From: Marinobacter sp. 1-4A
Lineage (GTDB): Bacteria > Pseudomonadota > Gammaproteobacteria > Pseudomonadales > Oleiphilaceae
NCBI RefSeq assembly: GCF_016597725.1
Contig: NZ_VCGY01000010.1
Coordinates: forward strand, 1 to 64,000
DNA: 64,000 bases
Reading direction: 5' to 3'
Translations under genes and position numbers: made by a program
The notes under the pieces: generated by a model
Seen by the model: the letters and a program-made list of their open reading frames with translations, nothing else
The model's database searches: none
What the model was told of the DNA's origin: nothing
Shown here: positions 1 through 7,804 of the stretch, piece after piece
Layout of the letters: the number at the start of each line of letters is the position of its first letter
How positions within the stretch are numbered: position 1 is the stretch's first letter

Positions 1-19
1 AACTAGGGATAGTATGCAT

Positions 20-124
20 GCATAACCAGCGGCTCCACCGGACAAATTTCCGCTGTCACCTTTTGTGCAAAAACACGCACAAAAGCCGCCATCAAAAATT
101 TGCTCGGTGAGCCGGGCGTTAGCT
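20..124 (+). repeat. attC site 1 (of the cassette left of the window)
   Basis: R'' is GCATAAC at 20-26 and R' is GTTAGCT at 118-124, with an imperfect palindrome between. The gene of this cassette lies outside the window. Confidence 0.85.
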
Positions 125-137
125 CTCAGGAGAGGCA

Positions 138-1097
138 ATGAGCATTATCCAAAATGCGATCGACTCAATTCAAATTGGTGTTGAAGATTTTCAAAGTGAT
201 GACGATAGGCGCAGCGTTTCTGCTGTAAGAAACATTGCGGCTGGCATTTTATTGCTTTACAAAGAAAAACTCTGTCAGCTATCTCCGAGCGACAACAAAG
301 AACTGCTAATTAAGCAAAACATTAGGCCTGTTCAAAATGAAAAAGGCGAAATAGTTTTTGAGGGTAAAGGCCACAAGACGGTTGATGTTCAGTCCATAAA
401 AGAAAGATTCAGCAGCTTGAACGTCGCAGTTGACTGGAATAGATTCGAGGAAATTAACAAGCTAAGAAACGATTTAGAGCACTACTATACATCTGAATCT
501 CCTGATGCTGTTCGTGAAATCGTAGCCAAGTCGTTTCTATTGATTCGGGATTTTTTATCAGAGCACTTAGATCAAGACCCTCAAGAAAGTCTCGGTAATG
601 ATTGCTGGGCAACATTGCTTGAAGTGAGTGATGTTTACTCGGCAGAAGAGAAAGCTTGTAAGGCAACTATTGATGCAATTGACTGGAAATATCATTCAGT
701 TGAGGTAGCGCTAAAGAATCTTCGCTGCAGTCAATGCCATTCGTCACTGATACAAGCACCGTATTCTGATGATGTCTACCCAACTATTAATTTACATTGC
801 AAATCATGTGGGCATGATTTCTGTTTTGATGATGTGCTTGAACAATGTATCGATGATTCTTTGGCTGGAGAAGCAATCAGAAATGCAATGGATGGTGGCG
901 ACTCTCCTTATGATGAATGTCATGAGTGTGGGAAAAGCACTTTCATCCATGAAGAAGGTTGTTGTGTAGCATGCGACTATGAAATGGAATACACCCACTG
1001 TGAAATGTGCGAAGAGCCATTGGGGCTAGAAGATCAATACAATGAAGGAAAATGCAGTTACTGTCAGTATAGATGGGAAAAAATCATGGCAGAATGA
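138..1097 (+). CDS. HEPN-like protein with C-terminal zinc ribbons (integron cassette)
   Basis: The 319-residue product starts at ATG 138 behind AGGAGAGG, 14 bp after the attC R' site. Residues 1 to about 150 are helical and contain KLRNDLEHYY near residue 110. RNDLEH matches the R-x4-H motif of HEPN ribonucleases, as in many toxins and defence proteins. From about residue 195 there are four CxxC-type pairs (for example CSQCH, CKSCG, CHECG, CEMCEE), forming two or three zinc ribbons. Ribonuclease activity and a defence role are inferred from the motif and the integron setting. The gene is AT-rich relative to the chromosome, as usual for cassettes. It could instead be a non-catalytic HEPN binding protein. 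Confidence 0.75.
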   Translation: MSIIQNAIDSIQIGVEDFQSDDDRRSVSAVRNIAAGILLLYKEKLCQLSPSDNKELLIKQNIRPVQNEKGEIVFEGKGHKTVDVQSIKERFSSLNVAVDWNRFEEINKLRNDLEHYYTSESPDAVREIVAKSFLLIRDFLSEHLDQDPQESLGNDCWATLLEVSDVYSAEEKACKATIDAIDWKYHSVEVALKNLRCSQCHSSLIQAPYSDDVYPTINLHCKSCGHDFCFDDVLEQCIDDSLAGEAIRNAMDGGDSPYDECHECGKSTFIHEEGCCVACDYEMEYTHCEMCEEPLGLEDQYNEGKCSYCQYRWEKIMAE

Positions 1098-1168
1098 GCT
1101 AACAAGGCGCTGCTGTCGGACAAATTTTCCGCTGCGCTTCAAATTTGCCGCAGAGCGGGGCGTTATAC
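1097..1168 (+). repeat. attC site 2
   Basis: R'' AGCTAAC (1097-1103) and R' GTTATAC (1162-1168). The R'' complements the GTTAGCT at the left border of the same cassette. The body is nearly identical to attC 7, so the two cassettes share an attC type. Confidence 0.92.
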
Positions 1169-1187
1169 AGACTAAGGAGAGTCAGAT

Positions 1188-1865
1188 TTGAAGTTAGCCA
1201 ATGTAGTCCCGTGGGGCAGATCTTTTGAAGAGTATCAGGCGATGTTCGGATTATCCGAGAATGACCTGAACAAGCGCATCCTTGGTTGCGGTGATGGCCC
1301 CGCAAGCTTCAATGTAGAGGCAACAGACCGTGGCAGCCAAGTCACTTCCTGTGATCCGGTTTACGAGTTTCAGGTCAACGAAATACGTCGCCGGATTGAT
1401 GAAGTGTACCCGGAAATCATGACTAAGATGCGGCAGGACGCAGACAAGTATATTTGGGAGTCACTGAGTAGCGTCGAGCATCTTGGCGAGATCCGTATGA
1501 ATGCCATGTCGAAATTCCTGGCCGACTTTGAGGCGGGTTTTCAGCAAGGGCGGTATCTATCAACGTCTTTGCCATCGCTGCCGTTTTCCGACTCCGAGTT
1601 CGATTTGGCACTCTGCTCCCACTATCTTTTTCTCTACAGTGACCATGTGGATGGGGCAACTCACCTTACATCAATGCGGGAGCTATGCAGAGTGGCGACC
1701 GAAGTCCGTGTCTTTCCTGTTGTATCCTTAGACGGAGAGGTCTCGAAGCATTTGGATCAGGTAATGACCGCATTATCTGCCGATGGGGTTGATGTCTCAT
1801 TGCAGCCTGTTAGTTACCGGTTTCAAAAAGGTGCTACTGAGATGTTGGTGGCAAAGACCGTATAA
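1188..1865 (+). CDS. SAM-dependent methyltransferase-like protein (cassette)
   Basis: The 225-residue protein starts at TTG 1188, with AAGGAGAG upstream. Residues 30-45 carry ILGCGDGPASFN, a class I methyltransferase glycine-rich loop (motif I). LPFSDSEFDLALCSHYLFLY near residues 130-150 matches the motif IV/post-I region of the same fold. The substrate cannot be read from sequence. It fills its cassette, and its TAA overlaps the R'' of the following attC. The call of the fold is good; activity is inferred. Confidence 0.75.
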   Translation: MKLANVVPWGRSFEEYQAMFGLSENDLNKRILGCGDGPASFNVEATDRGSQVTSCDPVYEFQVNEIRRRIDEVYPEIMTKMRQDADKYIWESLSSVEHLGEIRMNAMSKFLADFEAGFQQGRYLSTSLPSLPFSDSEFDLALCSHYLFLYSDHVDGATHLTSMRELCRVATEVRVFPVVSLDGEVSKHLDQVMTALSADGVDVSLQPVSYRFQKGATEMLVAKTV

Positions 1866-1929
1866 CCAGTGGCTGTTGGCGGACGCGCCTACGCTGCGAT
1901 CCGGCACGCCGCAAAGCCAAGCGTTAGGG
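1860..1929 (+). repeat. attC site 3
   Basis: R'' GTATAAC (1860-1866) pairs with the GTTATAC that opens the cassette. R' is GTTAGGG (1923-1929). The body closely matches attC 9. Confidence 0.92.
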
Positions 1930-1950
1930 CCAAAAACAAGGAGAGTCTGT

Positions 1951-2547
1951 TTGGCAACAAACTATGTACTGATCGACTTTGAGAATGTGCAGCCGAGTAA
2001 CCTGGAGGTTCTCAAGCAGCACCCCTTCAAGGTTGTGGTTTTTGTTGGTGCCAACCAAGTAAAGATACCATTTGATCTGGCTGCAGCGATGCAGGGCCTT
2101 GGGGATGCTGCGCGATACATAAAAATTACGGGCACCGGCAAAAACGCTCTCGATTTTCACATTGCCTATTACATTGGTGAACTAGCGGCCAAGGACTCAA
2201 GTGCATACTTCCACATCATCTCCCGAGATACCGGTTTTGACACGCTGATCAAGCATCTCAAATCGCGCGGCATCAAAATCCAGCGTGAGCGAGACTTGGC
2301 GGAAATTCCCGTAGTAAGAATGTCCACGGCTACCTCCACCGACGATATGGTGTCCGCCATCGTAAAAAACCTAGCAGGCCGGGGCCAATCTCGACCTCGC
2401 AAGGTGAAAACGCTCTCCAACACCATCAATTCGCTGTTCACCGAGAAGCTGTCGGAACAGCAGCTAAGCTCAATTGTGAAAGACCTTGAGCAGCGCAAGT
2501 ACATAAAGGTGAATAACGGTAATGTTTCCTACCAATTGCCGCATTAG
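1951..2547 (+). CDS. NYN/PIN-like nuclease-domain protein (cassette)
   Basis: I place the start at TTG 1951 (198 aa) because AAGGAG sits 7 bp upstream and the reading frame before it runs through attC 3. The N-terminus NYVLIDFENVQPSN is typical of NYN-type PIN-fold nucleases, with the catalytic aspartate in LIDFEN. ALDFHIAYYIGEL and IISRDTGFDTLIKHLKSRG supply the other acidic positions. The C-terminal 60 residues look like a small winged-helix or OST-HTH-like tail. NYN proteins cleave RNA; whether this is a toxin, defence or RNA-processing enzyme is open. Confidence 0.82.
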   Translation: MATNYVLIDFENVQPSNLEVLKQHPFKVVVFVGANQVKIPFDLAAAMQGLGDAARYIKITGTGKNALDFHIAYYIGELAAKDSSAYFHIISRDTGFDTLIKHLKSRGIKIQRERDLAEIPVVRMSTATSTDDMVSAIVKNLAGRGQSRPRKVKTLSNTINSLFTEKLSEQQLSSIVKDLEQRKYIKVNNGNVSYQLPH

Positions 2548-2649
2548 CCCTAACAAGGCGCATCAATACGCGGCCGTTGGCCGCCGGACGCCCTTTTCAT
2601 TGCGGCTGCGCCTCCATTAAAAGTGCGCCGTTGTGCGCTGGCGTTATGA
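2548..2649 (+). repeat. attC site 4
   Basis: R'' CCCTAAC (2548-2554) complements the GTTAGGG that opens the cassette; R' is GTTATGA (2643-2649). It is a long attC related in its body to attC 8. Confidence 0.9.
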
Positions 2650-2665
2650 ATAAAAGGAAAATCGC

Positions 2666-3016
2666 ATGAAACTTAAACTTATGTCTCTAGTAACTATCTT
2701 CTTGATTGCATCTTGCTCAAATGCAGAAGCTCCATTAACTATTAATGAAGCTGAAAGTATAGGGTTCAAGAAAAAGCAGCAGCAACTATTTCAAATGATT
2801 GGCGCTATTGATGGTTGGAGTGGGACTTGGGAAGGAGAAAGGGTTGAGCTTTATCAATTCGAAAGCCCAGAAAAGATAAAGAAAGATTTATTTTCGACTT
2901 CAACGGATGAGGGCAATATTTCTGGATGGGTGGATAAGTGCACAGTCAGAAATATGTTCATGTTAAGCAAGGGCAAAAAAGCTTGCTCAAAACTGAAAAC
3001 TTTGACTGGTTCATAA
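2666..3016 (+). CDS. Small putative lipoprotein (cassette)
   Basis: The 116-residue product begins at ATG 2666 behind AAAGGAAAA. Residues 1-17 are a signal peptide ending in LIASC, a lipobox with Cys17, so the mature protein should be membrane-anchored in the periplasm. The remainder has IDGWSGTWEGERVELYQFE and two further cysteines (C92 and C107 approximately). I recognise no family. It is strongly AT-rich compared with chromosomal genes, as are the other cassette genes. Confidence 0.7.
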   Translation: MKLKLMSLVTIFLIASCSNAEAPLTINEAESIGFKKKQQQLFQMIGAIDGWSGTWEGERVELYQFESPEKIKKDLFSTSTDEGNISGWVDKCTVRNMFMLSKGKKACSKLKTLTGS

Positions 3017-3091
3017 CAAGCGCCGGCACAAACATTCGCTTCGCTCATTGGACTCGCAACAAGTTGCGAGCCTGTGCGGCGGGCGTTAGGC
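3011..3091 (+). repeat. attC site 5
   Basis: R'' TCATAAC (3011-3017) overlaps the stop codon of the lipoprotein gene and complements the GTTATGA that opens that cassette. R' is GTTAGGC (3085-3091). Confidence 0.9.
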
Positions 3092-3106
3092 GTCAAGGAG
3101 AATTCC

Positions 3107-3457
3107 ATGTCCTGGCTTTTTACCAAGTATTTCATTACAGCCGCAGTTGTCGTGCTGGTATCTGAACTGGCAAAGCGCAGTGACAAACTAGGTGGCCTAG
3201 TTGCGGCGCTGCCACTGGTTACAATTCTCACACTCATTTGGTTATACGTTGAAAACCAACCAACGTCCAAAATTGCCAATCATGCGTGGTATACATTTTG
3301 GTATGTTGTTCCAACGTTTCCTATGTTTCTTGTGTTTCCAGTCATGTTACCGCGCTACGGTTTTTGGCCTAGTTTGCTTGCTTGTGCGGTTATCACAATA
3401 TGCAGCTTTGCTTTGTTTGCGGTAATTGTTCGTCGCTTTGGCATAGAGTTACTCTAG
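3107..3457 (+). CDS. DUF3147 family membrane protein (cassette)
   Basis: The start is set at ATG 3107 (116 aa), after AAGGAGAATTCC; longer forms would be translated through attC 5. Four hydrophobic segments are visible, and KYFITAAVVVLVSELAKRSD followed by GGLVAALPLVTILTLIW is the usual DUF3147 opening. The family comprises four-helix inner-membrane proteins of unknown function, often seen in cassettes and near other small mobile genes. Confidence 0.8.
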   Translation: MSWLFTKYFITAAVVVLVSELAKRSDKLGGLVAALPLVTILTLIWLYVENQPTSKIANHAWYTFWYVVPTFPMFLVFPVMLPRYGFWPSLLACAVITICSFALFAVIVRRFGIELL

Positions 3458-3464
3458 CAATGCC

Positions 3465-3581
3465 GCCTAACAAGTCGCTCAAGGTTTGTTCCTCGCTGCG
3501 CTTCGTCACGGACAGCCTCAACCGGCGCATGCTTCGCATTGTATGCGCCGCTTGTGTCTGCCCCTTAGCTCTGCGTTATAA
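3465..3581 (+). repeat. attC site 6
   Basis: R'' GCCTAAC (3465-3471) complements GTTAGGC at the left border of its cassette; R' is GTTATAA (3575-3581). At about 117 bp it is the longest attC in the window. Confidence 0.9.
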
Positions 3582-3590
3582 GTAAAGAAT

Positions 3591-4580
3591 ATGGATTCGT
3601 ACATTTATCTTGATCAAAACACTTTAAGTGATTTGAGAGAACGAAAGCTTAAAGAATCAGAGGATGAAGGCCTTAGAAAAATAAGAGAATTTTGCTGCAA
3701 AGATGGTATTCGCCTCGTTTATTCTGAAACCCATCTGCAAGAGATAGCTCAAATTCCTAAGGAGGAATATCGGCAGGAGCATATTGAATTGCTATCTGAG
3801 TTGAGGGCGGCATATATAACTCCAATCACAACAGAGCTAAACGGAAAAGATCCCAATCTAGTTTGGCTAGATTTTTTAAATAATGAGAATGACAACGAAA
3901 TTAGTGGTATCAATAAGGTTGTTACGACATTCGATAGATTTAACAGAAAATTTTCTGGCCTTCCAATAGAGGAGAGTTTTGAAGAGCTAAACTCTCAACT
4001 CAAGGCGGCCCTCGAGGAAATGCTGGAGAATGCCGAGCAGGAGCTTAATAATTTAGACCCATCTGAACTTCTTGAAAGTGAAGCTGAAGCAATAAAAGAG
4101 GCACAAGCCAAGATGGCGGATCAGTTAGAGGCTGGATCAAAAATATCCGCTATTGATTTAGGAAGTCAGCAGGAGCTTGGCCCAAAGCCGCTAAGAGATC
4201 TTAAAAAGTTAAAAGCACTCCAGCTCGAGAGTCTCCCGGAAGGGCTAGTTATTAATGCGATTGATGAGCTATTTATCTCCGAAAATAGCGCTTTTAATTG
4301 GTCAGACTATTTTGACGACACCATCCACAATCAAATCGCCAGATGTTACTCGTTAATGAACTGGGCCGGTTATTATGCAGACGACTTTACAAGCACTAGA
4401 AAGAAAAAAGATAGATTTAGGGCATCGAACAACGATTTAATGCATGTAAGAAATGCAGCTGGCGCTACTCTGCTGATATCGAAAGATGTTGCATTCATCA
4501 GGAAGGCTAAAGCTTGCTATGCTCATTTAGGCGTAAACACAGTCGTGGGAAATGCTAGTGAAGTTGCTAATTACTTATAA
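3591..4580 (+). CDS. PIN-like domain protein with central helical insert (cassette)
   Basis: The 329-residue protein starts at ATG 3591. The N-terminus YIYLDQNTLSDL holds a PIN-type first aspartate, and RLVYSETHLQEIA supplies the second acidic position. The C-terminus has NNDLMHVRNA and LLISKDVAFIRKAK, resembling the last acidic positions of PIN-like nucleases. Between them is a long acidic, coiled-coil-prone stretch (residues about 110-210). The split arrangement fits large PIN-like proteins of unknown role found in defence regions. The nuclease call is by motif only. Confidence 0.68.
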   Translation: MDSYIYLDQNTLSDLRERKLKESEDEGLRKIREFCCKDGIRLVYSETHLQEIAQIPKEEYRQEHIELLSELRAAYITPITTELNGKDPNLVWLDFLNNENDNEISGINKVVTTFDRFNRKFSGLPIEESFEELNSQLKAALEEMLENAEQELNNLDPSELLESEAEAIKEAQAKMADQLEAGSKISAIDLGSQQELGPKPLRDLKKLKALQLESLPEGLVINAIDELFISENSAFNWSDYFDDTIHNQIARCYSLMNWAGYYADDFTSTRKKKDRFRASNNDLMHVRNAAGATLLISKDVAFIRKAKACYAHLGVNTVVGNASEVANYL

Positions 4581-4646
4581 CAAAGCGCTGCTGTCGGACA
4601 AATTATCCGCTGCGCTACAAATTTCCCGCAGAGCGTGGCGTTATGT
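4575..4646 (+). repeat. attC site 7
   Basis: R'' TTATAAC (4575-4581) complements GTTATAA at the left cassette border; R' GTTATGT (4640-4646). The next gene may start on the ATG inside this R' site. Confidence 0.92.
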
Positions 4647-5056
4647 GGGTCTATAGCATGCGAACAATGTTGATCGTGGCAATCCCATTACTAATTGTTT
4701 TTGGGCTGTTGGAGAGATACCACTCATACATGAATCATGAGTTTGACCAAGAGTTTTTCGAAATTGCAATAAATCAAGGATTGGATTCTGGCTACGAGCT
4801 GACCGTTCTGGAAAGGGAATATTTCCTGCTTTTTCTGACTGGCCACGTTAAGCGAACTTACGAACTAACTCTTCCAGAAAAGCCAGATACAGAAGGATGG
4901 AAGACCCTCCCAAGGCCAGGCTTTGAAGAAGGCGAAACTCTAGAATGGGAGCGGATCGCAGACCTGACTGGCCACTGGGGTTATGGCCAAACGACTACCA
5001 TTTCGAAAATTACTAGAAACAGCCGTACTATAAATATTTATGTTTGGTCATCATAG
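4643..5056 (+). CDS. Membrane-anchored protein of unknown function (cassette)
   Basis: The frame gives 137 residues from the ATG inside the attC R' site (GTTATGT), or 132 from ATG 4658 (MRTMLIVAIP). Neither has a clear ribosome site, so a leaderless or weakly translated message is possible. One transmembrane helix, MLIVAIPLLIVFGLLE, is followed by a polar domain of about 110 residues with no motif I recognise. The stop lies just before attC 8. Confidence 0.6.
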   Translation: MWVYSMRTMLIVAIPLLIVFGLLERYHSYMNHEFDQEFFEIAINQGLDSGYELTVLEREYFLLFLTGHVKRTYELTLPEKPDTEGWKTLPRPGFEEGETLEWERIADLTGHWGYGQTTTISKITRNSRTINIYVWSS

Positions 5057-5059
5057 AAC

Positions 5060-5143
5060 ACATAACCAGTGCAGGCACGGCGACGCCCTTTACATTGCGC
5101 CTTCGGCTCCATTCCAAGGGCGCGCATGCTGCAAGCGTTATGT
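5060..5143 (+). repeat. attC site 8
   Basis: R'' ACATAAC (5060-5066) complements GTTATGT of the cassette start; R' GTTATGT (5137-5143). Confidence 0.9.
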
Positions 5144-5181
5144 TCACTGAGTGAGCATCGAGCATCATAAAAGGAGATAGC

Positions 5182-6003
5182 ATGAGCACGCATACGTCAA
5201 ATCAGAAAATTACTACTGCTAAGATTCGGAAAATGAAAGGGAAAGGCAGCATTGTCTCTCTGACGGCTTACACCAAGCCAATGGCGGGCTTTATGGATCC
5301 GTATGTAGATCTCATCATTGTTGGTGATTCAACGGGTATGGTTGCATACGGGTTTGATTCTACCTTACCTGTAACACTGGATATGATGATTGCCCACGGT
5401 GCAGCAGTTGTTCGTGGTACCGAGCGGGCTTGTGTTGTCATTGACATGCCCTTTGGCTCATATCAAGAAAGTAAAGAGCTGGCGTATCGCAACGCAGCAC
5501 GCATATTGACGGAAACCGGTGCTCAGGCAGTGAAAGTCGAGGGAGGCTTGGAGCTTGTTGAAACGGTGGAGTTCCTGATCAGTCGGGGAATTCCTGTCAT
5601 GCCCCACATAGGTCTTCGTCCGCAGCATGCAAATGCTCTTGGAGGCTTCAAGGCTCAGGGGCGAGATGACGATGCTGTTGCGTTGTTGGTTAAAGAGGCA
5701 CAGGCCTTTGAATCAGCAGGTGCATTCTCGGTATTGATTGAAGGTGTTTTTGAGAAAGCCGCAAGGAAGGTTACTGAAACCATTGCCATCCCCACCATCG
5801 GCATTGGCGCTTCTCCTGAGTGTGATGGACAAGTATTAGTGACTGAGGACATCCTTGGTTTGTTCTCAGATTACACCCCGAAATTCGCCAAAAAATATGT
5901 AGACCTCAGTGCCCAGATCAAAGAGGTATTTGCAGAGTTCGAAAAAGAGGTAAGAGCTGGAACTTTCCCTTCAGACGAGCATTGTTTTGGTCTAAAAAAG
6001 TGA
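5182..6003 (+). CDS. panB: 3-methyl-2-oxobutanoate hydroxymethyltransferase (cassette-borne)
   Basis: PanB transfers a hydroxymethyl group from methylene-tetrahydrofolate to 2-oxoisovalerate, making ketopantoate for pantothenate and coenzyme A. The 273-residue product (family usual about 264) begins at ATG 5182 with AAGGAG 8 bp upstream. It shows the TIM-barrel motifs LIIVGDSTGMV, VVIDMPFGSYQ, AVKVEGG, MPHIGLRPQ and VLIEGVFE, which carry the Mg-binding aspartates and catalytic glutamates. The gene occupies its own cassette between attC 8 and 9 without panC. It could be a mobile back-up copy or an altered-specificity paralogue. Confidence 0.93.
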   Translation: MSTHTSNQKITTAKIRKMKGKGSIVSLTAYTKPMAGFMDPYVDLIIVGDSTGMVAYGFDSTLPVTLDMMIAHGAAVVRGTERACVVIDMPFGSYQESKELAYRNAARILTETGAQAVKVEGGLELVETVEFLISRGIPVMPHIGLRPQHANALGGFKAQGRDDDAVALLVKEAQAFESAGAFSVLIEGVFEKAARKVTETIAIPTIGIGASPECDGQVLVTEDILGLFSDYTPKFAKKYVDLSAQIKEVFAEFEKEVRAGTFPSDEHCFGLKK

Positions 6004-6072
6004 CATAACAAATGGCTGTTGCCGGACGTGCCTACGCTGCGCTCCGGCACGCCGCAAAGCCAAGCGTTATGT
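6003..6072 (+). repeat. attC site 9
   Basis: R'' ACATAAC (6003-6009) overlaps the panB stop and complements GTTATGT at the cassette start; R' GTTATGT (6066-6072). The body is nearly identical to attC 3. Confidence 0.92.
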
Positions 6073-6081
6073 GGTCACCGA

Positions 6082-6411
6082 ATGAGCATTGAGATCGTTC
6101 TGGCAATATCAGCTTCCCTCTTGGTCATTCCGGTGTTGATCACCCGATGGCTTTGGTTTTGGGTGTTTTCGCTTGTGTTGGGGCTCCCGATGGTTGCAGT
6201 GTGGGCGGTATATTTTTACCAAACATCGCAGCCTGAATACTCCGGTTCTCCACAGGAGTTCTTCGGCATTCTGATAATGGTGCTTGTCTCAGGGTCGTTA
6301 GCAGCGGGGATGTTCTTGCGGTACATTCGATGGGTAGTTGGGCTTAAAGTGCACGAAATTAAGGTGGCAAAGTCGCTGGTTTCCGGTGGCGGCCAAAGAA
6401 GCAACACATAA
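6082..6411 (+). CDS. Small membrane protein (cassette)
   Basis: I choose ATG 6082 (109 aa); upstream codons run through attC 9. Three hydrophobic segments are visible: EIVLAISASLLVIPVLI, WFWVFSLVLGLPMVAVWAVYF and FGILIMVLVSGSLAAGMFL. No family is recognised. Its stop overlaps the R'' of the attC that the insertion sequence interrupts. Confidence 0.65.
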   Translation: MSIEIVLAISASLLVIPVLITRWLWFWVFSLVLGLPMVAVWAVYFYQTSQPEYSGSPQEFFGILIMVLVSGSLAAGMFLRYIRWVVGLKVHEIKVAKSLVSGGGQRSNT

Positions 6412-6484
6412 CCAGTTGTTGTAGTTCGTTCCCGGCCTGACGGCTGTCCACCGGACGCCACTGACGTGGCGCCGCTAAGCTGGC
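6406..6484 (+). repeat. attC site 10, split by an insertion sequence
   Basis: R'' ACATAAC (6406-6412) and the palindromic body end at GCTGGC (6479-6484). The missing R' GTTATGT is found at 7812-7818, on the far side of the element. Rejoined, the site reads GCTGGC-GTTATGT, a normal attC end. The R'' also complements the GTTATGT opening this cassette. Confidence 0.85.
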
Positions 6485-6487
6485 TAC

Positions 6488-6502
6488 ATGGACTCCCCCT
6501 GC
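6488..6502 (+). repeat. IS subterminal inverted repeat, left copy
   Basis: ATGGACTCCCCCTGC, the exact reverse complement of 7790-7804. Confidence 0.92.
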
Positions 6503-6748
6503 GGTCAAGCAACGCCACTTGAATCTGAAGCGGTTTGAGACTGCAGCTCTACATTCGGCCTCTTTGTGGGCATTACTGCCCGGGCCAGGATGATGATGCG
6601 TGTGAGTGATGACCTCATTCGTTAGTCGGCTTGTATCAGCCACAAAGCTTATCAGGTTCAATCACTCTCGGTCTGACCGTTCCGTCATCGCTTGCCGTTG
6701 CAAGACTCGGCTGGCAGGCGTGTTCTGCCTGTCGTTGTTGCCCGTTGA
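6503..6748 (-). ncRNA. Putative seekRNA/bridge RNA region of the IS1111-type element
   Basis: This 246-bp stretch lies between the transposase stop and the inverted repeat and holds no credible gene. IS110-family elements encode a guide RNA in such an end; for IS1111 it is downstream of the transposase. TCATTCGTTA at 6615-6624 is identical to the junction at 7806-7815, which joins the IS end to the attC R' bases. GCTGGC at 6710-6715 equals the other flank (6479-6484). These are candidate guide segments. Exact RNA ends cannot be set from sequence. Confidence 0.6.
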
Positions 6749-7723
6749 TCAGCCTGCCACAGGCTGAGTTTTAAACTCGGTTTGGTTCATTAACAGCGCC
6801 CAGATAATCCGGGCATTCTTGGCGGCCAATGCCACGGCGGCTCGTTTGTATCCGCGACGTTCCACCAGATCTCTGGCCCAGCCACTGAGCCGATCGCTTT
6901 TATCGGCAAGTTTTGCGATCACCGCTCGAGTGCCATGGATGAGCAGTGTTCTCAGGTATTTGTCCCCGCGCTTGGTAATCCTGCCCAATCGGGGTTTGCC
7001 TCCGGTCGAGTATTGTCTGGGATCGGGCGCACTGGCCAATATCGCAGTGGCGGTTTGTGGCCCGATACCTGGAATGGCCATCAACCGTTTGGCCTGTTCA
7101 TCGCGCCGGGCCATCGCTTCGATTTCCCGGTCGTAAGCCAGAATATCTTCGTCGAGCTGGAGAATGCGCTGGTTGATGTTGTTGAGTAGACGCCGTGCCA
7201 GCATGGGCAAGCCATTTTCGGCATCCTCCAGGATTTCTGGAATCCGATGTCGAGCGTGATAGCGCCCTTGAGGGATGATCAGTCCGAACTCAGCCAGCAG
7301 CCCACGAATCTGGTTGATCTGGTCTGTGCGTTCTTTGATCAGCCCACGGCGAATGCGGTGTAGGCAAAGTACCGCTTGTTGGTCCTCGGTTTTGATCGGG
7401 ACAAAACGCATATTGGGTCGACCGACAGCTTCGCAGATGGCCTCGGCATCGTTGTCGTCGTTCTTACTGCTCTTGCGGTAGGGCGCTACGAATCGGGGTG
7501 CGATGATCCGAGCATCGTGGCCAAGCTTGGTTAACTCACGAGCCCAGTAGTGGGCACCCGAGCAGGCTTCCATGCCGATCAGGCACGGCGGCAGTTGTGC
7601 GAAGAACGCCAGCAGTTTAGGGCGATTAAGCTGTTTGCGAACCACGACCTTGCCGTGTTGGTTGGTGCCATGAATACTGAACACAGTTTTCGCCAGATCG
7701 ATACCAATAGTTGTAACATTCAT
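6749..7723 (-). CDS. IS110-family (IS1111 group) transposase, possibly internally deleted
   Basis: The 324-residue protein starts MNVTTIGIDLAKTVFSIHG and has the RuvC-like acidic residues of the DEDD domain: D9, GMEA near residue 50 and KNDDNDAEAI near residue 90. The C-terminal Tnp_20 part is seen as MAIPGIGPQTATAI and STGGKPRLGRITKRGD, the STGG holding the likely nucleophilic serine. Related proteins usually have about 18 more residues between LASA and PRQYSTGGK, with an FxNGR...AAWLGL block. Here the two halves are joined directly (near 7021-7030), so the enzyme may be inactive. That comparison is from memory of the family. Confidence 0.88.
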   Translation of the reverse strand: MNVTTIGIDLAKTVFSIHGTNQHGKVVVRKQLNRPKLLAFFAQLPPCLIGMEACSGAHYWARELTKLGHDARIIAPRFVAPYRKSSKNDDNDAEAICEAVGRPNMRFVPIKTEDQQAVLCLHRIRRGLIKERTDQINQIRGLLAEFGLIIPQGRYHARHRIPEILEDAENGLPMLARRLLNNINQRILQLDEDILAYDREIEAMARRDEQAKRLMAIPGIGPQTATAILASAPDPRQYSTGGKPRLGRITKRGDKYLRTLLIHGTRAVIAKLADKSDRLSGWARDLVERRGYKRAAVALAAKNARIIWALLMNQTEFKTQPVAG

Positions 7724-7789
7724 GAGGACGCCCCCTCTTCTGATTGAAGTTTGACTACACCTTCAATGTGGCACATAGATGCCGTGGGA

Positions 7790-7804
7790 GCAGGGGGAGT
7801 CCAT
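7790..7804 (+). repeat. IS subterminal inverted repeat, right copy
   Basis: GCAGGGGGAGTCCAT, the exact reverse complement of 6488-6502. Confidence 0.92.

Noticed and set aside
1783..1950. Extended N-terminus for the NYN-type protein
   Set aside because: The extension is translated through attC 3 and the end of the previous gene; a clear ribosome site precedes TTG 1951.
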